From Nocardioides mangrovicus (lineage in GTDB: Bacteria > Actinomycetota > Actinomycetes > Propionibacteriales > Nocardioidaceae): DNA of 64,000 nt. Of this stretch, positions 27,345 through 34,733 are shown in pieces. The notes beneath the pieces are model-generated. The model did not search any database. It saw nothing but the letters and a program-made list of their open reading frames with translations, and was not told the DNA's origin. The stretch is from NCBI RefSeq assembly GCF_003674065.1, contig NZ_RDBE01000009.1, positions 99,042 through 163,041 of the forward strand. Direction: 5' to 3'. The first letter of the stretch is position 1. Every line of letters starts with the position of its first letter. Position numbers and translations under genes: made by a program.

Positions 27345-27365
27345 CTTGACAGATACCGGCTCAAC
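27345..27365. promoter_or_regulatory. HAIR-like HspR operator upstream of lon
   Basis: CTTGACA-N7-GCTCAAC keeps the CTTGA/CTCAA cores and the exact seven-base spacer of the HspR-associated inverted repeat (CTTGAGT-N7-ACTCAAG). It lies 21-41 bases before the lon ATG. The window itself contains no hspR gene. Confidence 0.65.
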
Positions 27366-27506
27366 TTCGAAAAGCGAAGCGGTGTTCCCGGGTGGCGTTC
27401 ACCGTGGGCGAACGGCGCCGAAACTCCACACTTGCGTGGGAAATTCAGTGCGTGGCCCGATTTGTCGGCACCACAACTGCGCAAGTGCGCGACTTTGGCG
27501 ATCGCA
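27366..27506. other. Gap between the acyl-CoA dehydrogenase and lon
   Basis: This stretch holds two small perfect hairpins: CTTCG-AAAAG-CGAAG starting at about 27365, and GCGCA-AG-TGCGC at about 27480-27491. The latter may help terminate the acyl-CoA dehydrogenase mRNA. I see no gene. Confidence 0.35.
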
Positions 27507-28646
27507 CTACAACCCCAACGACCGCCCGATGATCTCCTTCTGGATCTCGGTGGTGCCGCCGTAGATGGTCTGGATCCGGCTGTTCACGAAGGCCCGGGCG
27601 ATCGGGTACTCCATCATGTAGCCGTAGCCGCCGAAGAGCTGGACGCCGGTGTCGACGACCTTCTTCTGCAGCTCGGTCACCCAGTACTTGGCCATCGAGG
27701 CGGTCGCGGTGTCGAGGTCGCCGGCCAGGTGGCGCTTGAGGCAGTCGTCGACGAAGACGCGGGCGATGTGGGTCTCGGTGGCCATCTCGGCCAGGGTGAA
27801 GCGGTTGTGCTGGAACTTCCCGATCGGGCGCCCGAAGGCCTCGCGCTCCTTCGCGTAGGCCAGACAGTCGGCCAGCACCTTCTCGCAGGATGCGGCCGCG
27901 CCGACGGCGATGGAGAGCCGTTCCTGCGGCAGGTTGGTCATCAGCTGGACGAACCCGCTGCCGGGCTCGCCCAGCAGGTTCTCCTTGGGCACCACGACGT
28001 CGGAGAAGAACAGCTCGGCGGTGTCCTGGGCGTGCTGGCCGACCTTGTCGAGGTTGCGGCCGCGCTCGAAGCCGGCCATGCCGCGCTCGAGCACCAGCAG
28101 GCTGATGCCGCGGTGTCCGGCGTCGGGGTCGGTGCGGACGACGGTGACGACGAGGTCGGCGAGGATGCCGTTGGAGATGAAGGTCTTCTGGCCGTTCACC
28201 AGGTAGTGGTCGCCCTGGTCGACCGCGGTGGTGCGGATGCCCTGCAGGTCCGAGCCGGCGCCGGGCTCGGTCATGGCCACGGCCGCGATCAGCTCGCCCG
28301 AGGCCAGGCCGGGCAGCCAGCGCTGCTGCTGCTCGGGCGTGGTGGTCGCGGTGAAGTACGGCGCGATGATGTCGTTGAACAGCGGGAACGACGCGCCGTA
28401 GACGTCGCGGCGCGCCATCTCCTCGCTCACCACGGCGTTCCAGCGGAAGTCGTCGGTGCCGCCGCCGCCGAGCTCCTCGGGGAAGGAGAAGGCGAGCAGG
28501 CCCTGGGCGCCGGCCTTCTTCCACACCTCGCGGTCGACGACGCCGTCGGCCTCCCACTGCTCGTGGAAGGGGACGACCTCCTTGTCGAGGAAGGTGCCGA
28601 CCGTCGCCCGGAACGACTCGTGCTCGGCGGTGAAGATCTCGCGCAT
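27507..28646 (-). CDS. Acyl-CoA dehydrogenase
   Basis: A 379-residue FAD enzyme that introduces the alpha-beta double bond into acyl-CoA. The FAD/substrate blocks AVAMTEPGAGSDLQGIRTTA, EREAFGRPIGKFQHNRF and LFGGYGYMMEYPIARAF are present. The C-terminal motif reads IYGGTTEIQKEIIGRSLG, with Gly where medium-chain enzymes have the catalytic Glu of YEGT; this pattern is known from long-chain-type enzymes, in which the base lies on another helix. I prefer the ATG at 28646 to the GTG at 28655: a CAGTAT hexamer ends one base before the GTG and ten before the ATG. The gene is divergent from a MerR regulator that probably controls it. Confidence 0.92.
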   Translation of the reverse strand: MREIFTAEHESFRATVGTFLDKEVVPFHEQWEADGVVDREVWKKAGAQGLLAFSFPEELGGGGTDDFRWNAVVSEEMARRDVYGASFPLFNDIIAPYFTATTTPEQQQRWLPGLASGELIAAVAMTEPGAGSDLQGIRTTAVDQGDHYLVNGQKTFISNGILADLVVTVVRTDPDAGHRGISLLVLERGMAGFERGRNLDKVGQHAQDTAELFFSDVVVPKENLLGEPGSGFVQLMTNLPQERLSIAVGAAASCEKVLADCLAYAKEREAFGRPIGKFQHNRFTLAEMATETHIARVFVDDCLKRHLAGDLDTATASMAKYWVTELQKKVVDTGVQLFGGYGYMMEYPIARAFVNSRIQTIYGGTTEIQKEIIGRSLGL

Positions 28647-28658
28647 GCCCGTCACGAT

Positions 28659-28683
28659 ACTGTGACAGTTCTACTGTCACAGT
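28659..28683. promoter_or_regulatory. MerR operator ACTGTGACAG-N5-CTGTCACAGT
   Basis: A perfect ten-base inverted repeat with a five-base spacer fills the divergent promoter between the acyl-CoA dehydrogenase and the MerR gene. It covers a TACTGT hexamer for the MerR gene (28672-28677) and overlaps a CAGTAT hexamer for the dehydrogenase, so binding should affect both directions. Confidence 0.75.
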
Positions 28684-28695
28684 CAGGAGCGCGAG

Positions 28696-29304
28696 ATGTC
28701 CGCAGCGGCCGCGGAGGAGGGCCTCCTCACCGTCGACGAGCTCGCCGCTGCCACCGGCACCACTGTGCGCAACACCCGCTACTACGCCGGCCTGGGGCTG
28801 CTGCCGCCGCCGGTGCGCCGGGGCCGGGTGGCCTACTACACCCCCGAGCACCGCGCCCGCCTCGAGCTGGTCCGGGCCCTGCAGGAGCACGGCTTCACGC
28901 TGAGCGCCATCTCGACCTACCTCGACCGGCTGCCCGACGACGCCACCGTCGAGGACCTCGCGCTGCAGCGGGTCATGCTCACCTCCTGGCAGAGCGCACC
29001 GGAGCAGGCCCGCACCCACAGCCGGCTGCGCGAGCGGGCCCGTGAGCTCGAGCTGCCCGCGGGCTCCCTCGACGCCGCGGACGAGGCCATCACCCGGCAC
29101 ATGGCCGCGCTGGCCGACGAGCTGACCGAGATCCTGCGTACGCAGGTCCTCGCACCCCACCGCCGCGGCGGCCACGCCGACCCCGGGTTCGAGCAGAAGA
29201 TCGCCCGGCTGCGCGAGCTGACCATGGCCGCCGTCGTCGACGGCTTCCAGCGCGCGGCGAACCAGGTGATCGCACGTTCACTGCGTCGCTCCCACGAGAG
29301 CTGA
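28696..29304 (+). CDS. MerR family transcriptional regulator
   Basis: The 202-residue protein has the MerR winged helix at residues ~10-75: LTVDELAAATGTTVRNTRYYAGLGLLPPP, then GRVAYYTPEHRARLELVRALQEHGFTL. The C-terminal ~110 residues form a helical effector domain without the metal-binding Cys residues of metalloregulators, so the ligand may be an acyl-CoA or other organic molecule (inference). AGGAG precedes the ATG by about five bases. It likely controls its own promoter and the divergent acyl-CoA dehydrogenase through the inverted repeat at 28659-28683. Confidence 0.9.
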   Translation: MSAAAAEEGLLTVDELAAATGTTVRNTRYYAGLGLLPPPVRRGRVAYYTPEHRARLELVRALQEHGFTLSAISTYLDRLPDDATVEDLALQRVMLTSWQSAPEQARTHSRLRERARELELPAGSLDAADEAITRHMAALADELTEILRTQVLAPHRRGGHADPGFEQKIARLRELTMAAVVDGFQRAANQVIARSLRRSHES

Positions 29305-29305
29305 G

Positions 29306-30415
29306 TCAGAAGGTGAGCACCGGCTTGACCGTCGCGCCCGAGACCATGTCCGCCACGGCGCGGTTGATCTCGGCGAAGGGGTAGTGCGCGACCAGCCGCT
29401 GCAGCGGCATCCGGCCGTCGTGGACCAGTCGCACCAGGGCGGGCAGCAGCCGCTGGGTCTCGCTGTCGCCCAGCGTGACGCCGACGACGCGCTTGCCGGC
29501 CAGCATCGCGTTGACGTCGAGCGCCACCTGCTCGCCGAAGGGTGGTGCGCCCACGACGGCCGCGGTGCCGCGGGAGGCGAGCGCGTCGACACCCTCACGC
29601 AGCACGCCGGTGTTGCCGGTGCTCTCGACCAGGCCGTCGGCGCCACCGCCGGTCAGGTCGCGCAAGGCGTCGGCGAGCGAGGCGCCGGCGAGCTCGGAGG
29701 CGTCGACGACGTCGGTCGCGCCGAGCTCGCGCGCCAGGTCCAACCGGGAGGCGACCCGGTCGACGACCACGATCGTGGTGGTGGGCGTGAGCCGGGCGGC
29801 CATGACCGCCGACAGCCCCACCGCGCCCGCGCCGAGCACGACCACCGACGCGCCCGGTCGAGGGGCCAGGACGTTCCAGACCGCACCGGCTCCCGTCTGC
29901 ACGCCGCAGCCCAGCGGAGCCAGCAGGCGCAGGTCGGCCTCGGGATCGACCTTCACCACGCTGCGCTGGTCGACCACGGCCTCGCGGGAGAAGGAGGACT
30001 GGCCGAAGAAGTGGCTGCCCAGCGGAGCTCCGTCGCGCCGCACGGTGGCGGTGCCGTCGCGGCGCGTGCCGCCGAGGAGGTTCTCGGGCAGCCAGGTCGC
30101 GCAGTACGCCGGATGCCCGTCGCGGCAGTTGCCGCACGCGCCGCATGAGGTGAAGGAGAGCAGCACCTGGTCGCCCGTGCTGATCCCCTCGACCCCGGCG
30201 CCCACCTCGAGCACCACACCGGCGCCCTCGTGCCCGAGCACCCCGGGCAACGGGAACGGCAGTCCGCCGGCGGCCACGCCGAGGTCGGTGTGGCACAGCC
30301 CGGCCGCCACCATCTGCACCCGCACCTCGTCCGCGCGCAGGTCGTCCAGGTCGACCTCGGCCAAGGTGAAGTCGGCGCCGGCGCTCTCGACCACGGCCGC
30401 CTGCGTGGTGGTCAT
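29306..30415 (-). CDS. Zinc-dependent alcohol dehydrogenase
   Basis: A 369-residue medium-chain dehydrogenase. The catalytic zinc ligands lie in GLCHTDLG and GHEGAGVV, the structural zinc loop is CGACGNCRDGHPAYC, and the NAD-binding motif is VVLGAGAVGLSAV. The zinc-loop form resembles aryl- or benzyl-alcohol dehydrogenases. The ATG at 30415 overlaps the stop of the upstream aldehyde dehydrogenase (ATGA), so the two are coupled and probably convert an alcohol to an acid through the aldehyde. Its stop lies one base from the MerR stop. Confidence 0.9.
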   Translation of the reverse strand: MTTTQAAVVESAGADFTLAEVDLDDLRADEVRVQMVAAGLCHTDLGVAAGGLPFPLPGVLGHEGAGVVLEVGAGVEGISTGDQVLLSFTSCGACGNCRDGHPAYCATWLPENLLGGTRRDGTATVRRDGAPLGSHFFGQSSFSREAVVDQRSVVKVDPEADLRLLAPLGCGVQTGAGAVWNVLAPRPGASVVVLGAGAVGLSAVMAARLTPTTTIVVVDRVASRLDLARELGATDVVDASELAGASLADALRDLTGGGADGLVESTGNTGVLREGVDALASRGTAAVVGAPPFGEQVALDVNAMLAGKRVVGVTLGDSETQRLLPALVRLVHDGRMPLQRLVAHYPFAEINRAVADMVSGATVKPVLTF

Positions 30416-31902
30416 CGCCCGGCCCCCTCGTCGCCGGCCTGCGGTGGCATCGCGACCACCACCGACTTCGAGCGCGTGTAGGACTCCAGCGACTCCGGCC
30501 CGTACTCGCGGCCGAAGCCGGACTGCTTGACGCCGCCGAAGGGGATCGCCGGGTCGAGCAGCGCCCAGTCGTTGACCCAGACGATGCCGGCCTGCAGGGC
30601 CGCCGCCACCCGGTGGGCGCGGGCCAGGTCCGTCGTGTGCAGCCCGGCCGCCAGCCCGTAGGGCGTGGCGTTGGCCATCGCGACCGCCTCGGCCTCGGTG
30701 TCGAAGGCCTGCACGGTCAGCACCGGCCCGAACACCTCCTCCTGCACCACCCGCGAGTCCGGCGAGAGGTCGGTGATCACGGTGGGGGAATAGAACGTGC
30801 CCTCGGCCAGCGGGCCGGCCATCCTCGGACGCTCGCCGCCGCACACGATGCGCGCACCCTCGCTGCGCGCCAGCGCGACGTACTCCTCGACCTTCTTCAG
30901 GTGGCGGTCGCCAGCCATCGGACCCACCACCGTCGCCGGGTCGCGCGGATCACCCACCGGCACACCGGGTACGGCCTGCTCCAAGATCCCCACCAGGGTC
31001 TCCAGCAGCGGCCGCTGCACCAGCAGGCGCGGGCCCGCCATGCAGAACTGGCCGGTGTTGAACACGAACGCCTTGATGACCGCGCCGACGGCACTCTCGA
31101 CGTCGGCGTCGGCGAACACGAGGTGCGCGCCGTTGCCGCCCAGCTCCATGGTGACCGGCTTGAGGTGCTCGCCGGCCACCGAGGCCGCGTGGCGCCCGAT
31201 CGCGGTCGAGCCGGTGAAGGCGATCTTGTCGACGCCGCGATGGCGCAGCAGCGCCTCGCCGACGTCAGCACCGGTTCCCGTGACCACGTTCACCACACCG
31301 TCGGGCACACCCGCCTGCTGCAGCAGCTTGGCCATGAACAGCGCGCTGAGCGGGGTGTCGTCGGCCGGCTTGTGCACCACGGTGCACCCGGCCGCCAGCG
31401 CCGCACCGATCTTGGTGCTGGAGAGGATCAGCGGGAAGTTGAACGGGGTGATCGCCCCCACCACGCCGACCGGCTCGCGCAGCGTGTAGGCGAACGACGG
31501 GATCGGGATGTGGCGGACGGCGCCGTCGCTGGTCTGGGCCAGGGCCGCAGCGTGCTCGTACTGCTGCGCGGCGGTCTCGACGTCGACCACGCGGGCCAGC
31601 GTGACCGGCTTGCCGACGTCGTGGCTCTCGCGCTCGACCAGCTCATCGGCGTGCTCGCGGATGAGGGCGGCGACGCGCGTGAGCACGCGGCCGCGCTCGC
31701 GCGGCGCCAGCCGTGGCCACGGCCCCTCGTCGAAGGCCCGGCGGGCCGCGGCCACGGCCGCGTCGACGTCGGCGGCGTCGCCCAGCGGCATCGTCGTGAT
31801 CCGGTGGCCGTCGGCCGGGTCGAGCACGTCGGCACGACGTCGCGAGGCCGGCTCGCGGGAGCGGCCGTCGATGAACAGCTGCAGGTCCTCGTAGGTCAGC
31901 AC
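30412..31902 (-). CDS. NAD(P)-dependent aldehyde dehydrogenase
   Basis: The 496-residue protein has the family landmarks: INFP-type VVGAITPFNFPLIL, the glycine motif FTGSTAIGRH, the Glu in TMELGGNGAHLVF and the catalytic Cys in FNTGQFCMAGPRLLV. It oxidises an aldehyde to the acid, probably the product of the overlapping alcohol dehydrogenase. A GGAGGAGAGG ribosome site precedes the GTG start. A TCAGG-AAA-CCTGA inverted repeat lies 25 bases upstream. Confidence 0.93.
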   Translation of the reverse strand: MLTYEDLQLFIDGRSREPASRRRADVLDPADGHRITTMPLGDAADVDAAVAAARRAFDEGPWPRLAPRERGRVLTRVAALIREHADELVERESHDVGKPVTLARVVDVETAAQQYEHAAALAQTSDGAVRHIPIPSFAYTLREPVGVVGAITPFNFPLILSSTKIGAALAAGCTVVHKPADDTPLSALFMAKLLQQAGVPDGVVNVVTGTGADVGEALLRHRGVDKIAFTGSTAIGRHAASVAGEHLKPVTMELGGNGAHLVFADADVESAVGAVIKAFVFNTGQFCMAGPRLLVQRPLLETLVGILEQAVPGVPVGDPRDPATVVGPMAGDRHLKKVEEYVALARSEGARIVCGGERPRMAGPLAEGTFYSPTVITDLSPDSRVVQEEVFGPVLTVQAFDTEAEAVAMANATPYGLAAGLHTTDLARAHRVAAALQAGIVWVNDWALLDPAIPFGGVKQSGFGREYGPESLESYTRSKSVVVAMPPQAGDEGAGR

Positions 31903-31926
31903 CGCGGCCTCTCCTCCAAATGATGT

Positions 31927-31939
31927 TCAGGAAACCTGA
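31927..31939. promoter_or_regulatory. Inverted repeat TCAGG-AAA-CCTGA before the aldehyde dehydrogenase
   Basis: A perfect five-base inverted repeat with a three-base spacer lies in the 108-base gap upstream of the aldehyde/alcohol dehydrogenase operon. It may be the operator of a substrate-responsive regulator, which is not adjacent. A GTCCC-N7-GGGAC hairpin nearer the SpeE-like stop could end the upstream operon. Confidence 0.45.
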
Positions 31940-32010
31940 TTGATCCCGGAGTGTGGCCGGTCGGGCCCGGTCGCGTCAACGACCCGTCCCGGCCTCGGGG
32001 ACAGCAGCGC

Positions 32011-33528
32011 TCAGCGGCCGTACTTGCCGGTGGCGACGTCGGCCAGCGAGAGGTCGACCAGCCACTCGACCGGCGCCTTGTCGTCGGTCCACACCGGGCC
32101 GCCGCGCAGCGCCGGACGCAGCCTCGAGGCGACCTGGTCCATCACCGTGTCGAGCTCGGGCGGCAGGTCGGCGCCTGCACCGCGCAGGCTCGCGGAGGCG
32201 CTGGTGCGCGAGGTGGTCGCCACCAGCATGGTGTTCGTCGGCTCGCCGTCGTCGCGCAGCACCGCCTCGGGGCCGAACACCGAGCGCATCGTCGCGGCCA
32301 GCGCCTTCTGGAGCTGCGTCGAGCCCTCGGGGTGGCCGACGTTGACGATCGCGACGCCGCCCGGCGCCAGCCGCGAGCGCACGAGGGAGAAGAACTCGCG
32401 CGTGGTCAGGTAGAAGGGGATGTAGGGCTGTCGGTAGGCGTCGATGACGATCGCGTCCTGGCGCTGTCGGTGCTGCTCGAGCCACGGCCGCGCGTCGGCG
32501 GCGTAGGTGTGCAGATGCGGACCGTCCATGTCGAACAGCCGGCGTCCCACCTCGGTGACGTCGGGGTCGATCTCCACCGCGTCGACGCGGGTGCCGGGCG
32601 AGTAGTGGCCCACCGCGCGGGCGGTGGTGCCGGCGGCGCTGCCGAGGATCGCCACCGACCGGGGCGTGCGGCCGCCGGCCCACAGCAGCGCGAGCTGGTC
32701 GTCCCAGTAGCCGTCGGTGAGGTAGCTGCCGGGCCGGTAGAGCGAGTGGACGGCCTGTCCCTCGTTGAGCTCCAGCGTGCGGGTGCCGTCGTCGGCCTGC
32801 AGCACCCGCGCGTACTGGTAGTCGGTCTCCTTCTCCCACTCCACACGGTCGCCGGCGGTGCCGGCCTTGGTGGTGCCCGGCGGCAGCGCGATCAGGCCGA
32901 GCACGACCAGCGGCACGAGCAGCGCCGGCAGCCGGTGACGCACCAGGCCGGGGATCGCCACCAGGGCCAGCAGCAACGCGAAGACCAGGAACGTGCGCCG
33001 GGTGCCGACGAAGGGGATCAGCAGGAGGGCGGCCGCGAACGTGCCGACCAACGAGCCCACCGTCGAGATGCTGTAGAGGCGTCCGGCGGTGCGGCCGGCG
33101 TCCTCGACGTGCTGCATCCGCAGCCGGACGGCGTAGGGCGAGACCGTGCCGAGCAGCAGCAGCGGCACCGCGACCAGCACGCCGACGCCCAGCAGCGAGC
33201 CGGCGAAGACGCCCACGCTGAGCTCGTCGAAGGCGTCGACGGAGGCACGCAGGAACGGCCCGGACACGAACGGCACGATGGCCAGCAGCACCGCCGCCGC
33301 CAAGACGATGCGGGACAGGCCTCCGATGGTGGGGTCGCGGTCGGCGAGCCGGCCGCCGAGGGCGTAGCCGGCCGAGAGGGCGACCAGCACGACGGCGATC
33401 GTGTTCGCCCACACGATGGTCGAGGCCCCGAACCAGGGCGCGAGCAGTCGCGCGGCGGCGATCTCGGCGCCGAGGCTCGCCGTGCCGACGACGAAGACGA
33501 CGACCGAGAGCGGCAGGTCGCGCCTCAC
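32011..33528 (-). CDS. Membrane spermidine-synthase-like protein
   Basis: The 505-residue protein fuses about seven membrane helices (residues ~5-225) to a Rossmann methyltransferase/spermidine synthase fold with VAILGSAAGTTARAVGHY and VDAVEIDPDVTEVG. The catalytic region typical of true spermidine synthases is replaced by IVIDAYRQPYIPFYLTTREFF, so polyamine synthesis is doubtful. The GTG at 33528 overlaps the sortase stop (GTGA), which is why I prefer it to the longer open frame. It is the last gene of the PspC/sortase operon. Confidence 0.82.
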   Translation of the reverse strand: MRRDLPLSVVVFVVGTASLGAEIAAARLLAPWFGASTIVWANTIAVVLVALSAGYALGGRLADRDPTIGGLSRIVLAAAVLLAIVPFVSGPFLRASVDAFDELSVGVFAGSLLGVGVLVAVPLLLLGTVSPYAVRLRMQHVEDAGRTAGRLYSISTVGSLVGTFAAALLLIPFVGTRRTFLVFALLLALVAIPGLVRHRLPALLVPLVVLGLIALPPGTTKAGTAGDRVEWEKETDYQYARVLQADDGTRTLELNEGQAVHSLYRPGSYLTDGYWDDQLALLWAGGRTPRSVAILGSAAGTTARAVGHYSPGTRVDAVEIDPDVTEVGRRLFDMDGPHLHTYAADARPWLEQHRQRQDAIVIDAYRQPYIPFYLTTREFFSLVRSRLAPGGVAIVNVGHPEGSTQLQKALAATMRSVFGPEAVLRDDGEPTNTMLVATTSRTSASASLRGAGADLPPELDTVMDQVASRLRPALRGGPVWTDDKAPVEWLVDLSLADVATGKYGR

Positions 33529-34187
33529 CCGGCGACCCCGCCGCGCGGCCGCGCGGAGACCAGGTCGCCGATGACGACGCTGCGGTTGTCGGTGTGGAAG
33601 AGCTCGCTGCAGGTGATGAGCGTGATGACGGCCTTGGTCGGCCGGCGCGCGGCGGCGCCCGGGGCGGGCACGGGGTAGAGCGGCCACGCGGTGCGGAAGT
33701 CGACGATGGTGGAGGTGCCGGAGTTGCGCAGCCGGTAGGTGTAGACGGTGGTGCGGGTCTCGATGCGCACCAGGTCGCCCTTGCGCAGGCTGGGGAACTT
33801 CGAGAACGGCTCGCCGTGGGTCACCCGGTGGCCGGCGAGCACGTAGTTGCCGACCTGACCCGGACCGACGCCCCGGGGGTACCAGGCGACGCCCTTGGCC
33901 AGCGTCGCGTCGTCGAAGCCCTTGATGATCGGTGCGGAGAAGTGGCGACCGAACCGCGGGATGCGCACGATGCCGCCGGCGGGGCCGTCGTAGCCCTTCG
34001 CCCAGGCCTGCTGGGTCTGCTGCTCGATGCGCTGCGCCCGGTGGTGGGAGACGACGTTGGTGCCGTACATCTCCCAGCCGACGTATCCCAGCACGCCGAG
34101 CCCCGCCAGGACCAGCAGTGCGCCCACCCAGAACGACGCCCCGCGCCGGCTGGCCGGGGCGGGGCGTGGCTCGGTGCTCGTCGACAC
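33525..34187 (-). CDS. Class E-type sortase
   Basis: The 220-residue protein has an N-terminal membrane helix (about residues 18-40) and a sortase domain. The catalytic triad is visible: His in LAGHRVTHG (about 119), Cys in LITCSELFHTDNR (about 192) and Arg at the end of that motif (about 199). TCSELFHTDNR is typical of actinobacterial class E sortases, which attach secreted proteins to the cell wall. No candidate substrate with a sorting motif was recognised in the window. The start is GTG. It sits inside an operon of PspC-domain proteins, an unusual setting. Confidence 0.88.
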   Translation of the reverse strand: MSTSTEPRPAPASRRGASFWVGALLVLAGLGVLGYVGWEMYGTNVVSHHRAQRIEQQTQQAWAKGYDGPAGGIVRIPRFGRHFSAPIIKGFDDATLAKGVAWYPRGVGPGQVGNYVLAGHRVTHGEPFSKFPSLRKGDLVRIETRTTVYTYRLRNSGTSTIVDFRTAWPLYPVPAPGAAARRPTKAVITLITCSELFHTDNRSVVIGDLVSARPRGGVAG

Positions 34188-34197
34188 ACGACCAGTA

Positions 34198-34446
34198 TCA
34201 CTGCTGGGGGGTCACCAGCCAGGCCACGAGGTAGACGATGCCCACCGGGAAGAACCCGGTGAAGACGAAGGCCAGCACCAGCAGCACCCGCAGCAGCGTG
34301 GCGTCGATGTTGAGGTACTGGGCCCAGCCACCGGCCACGCCGGCGATCATGCGGTCCCCGCGCGGGCGCACCAGGCGCCGGGGTCCCGTGCTGGGCTGGG
34401 TGTTGGGTTGGGTGCTGGGCTCGGCGGTGGGGTGGGTGCTGGTCAT
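34198..34446 (-). CDS. Small PspC-domain membrane protein
   Basis: An 82-residue protein: a polar Thr/Pro/Gln-rich N-terminal tail (about 25 residues), then a PspC domain with DRMIAGVAGGWAQYLNIDATLLRVL and a final membrane helix. PspC domains sense or buffer envelope stress at the cytoplasmic membrane. The ATG overlaps the preceding stop (34443-34446). Confidence 0.82.
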   Translation of the reverse strand: MTSTHPTAEPSTQPNTQPSTGPRRLVRPRGDRMIAGVAGGWAQYLNIDATLLRVLLVLAFVFTGFFPVGIVYLVAWLVTPQQ

Positions 34447-34733
34447 GACTGCTCCTCGTCGGTGTCGGTCGGGTGGTCGTGCTCGGTGGGCTGGAGTGGT
34501 GCGGGGCGAGGGGCCCGGCGGCGGCTCTGCACGCCCATGGCCACCAGGCCGAGCACCCCCGCGGCCACCACCAGGACCGGGAAGACGATGCCGGCCTCCA
34601 GCCCGTCGATGGTGCCGGTGGCGTGCAGCGCCCAGGTGGCGGCGACGCCCAGGAAGGCCAGGCCCATCACCAGGTGGGCGCCCTTCACGCGGTCGGCGGT
34701 GCTGTCCTCGGTGTTCACGTCGGTCTCACTCAT
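34443..34733 (-). CDS. Small two-helix membrane protein in the PspC operon
   Basis: A 96-residue protein of no family I can name: an acidic N-terminus, two hydrophobic helices (about residues 20-40 and 47-66), an RRR stop-transfer and a polar acidic tail. It overlaps the upstream PspC gene by eight bases and the downstream PspC gene by four, so it is part of the operon. A membrane partner of the PspC proteins is likely (inference). Confidence 0.75.
   Translation of the reverse strand: MSETDVNTEDSTADRVKGAHLVMGLAFLGVAATWALHATGTIDGLEAGIVFPVLVVAAGVLGLVAMGVQSRRRAPRPAPLQPTEHDHPTDTDEEQS

Noticed and set aside
23335..27564. A 1409-residue open frame on the plus strand across the esterase and lon genes
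   Set aside because: It is antisense to two clear genes on the minus strand; the product is low-complexity and repetitive in His, Arg, Gly and Val, as expected from the shadow of high-GC coding DNA.
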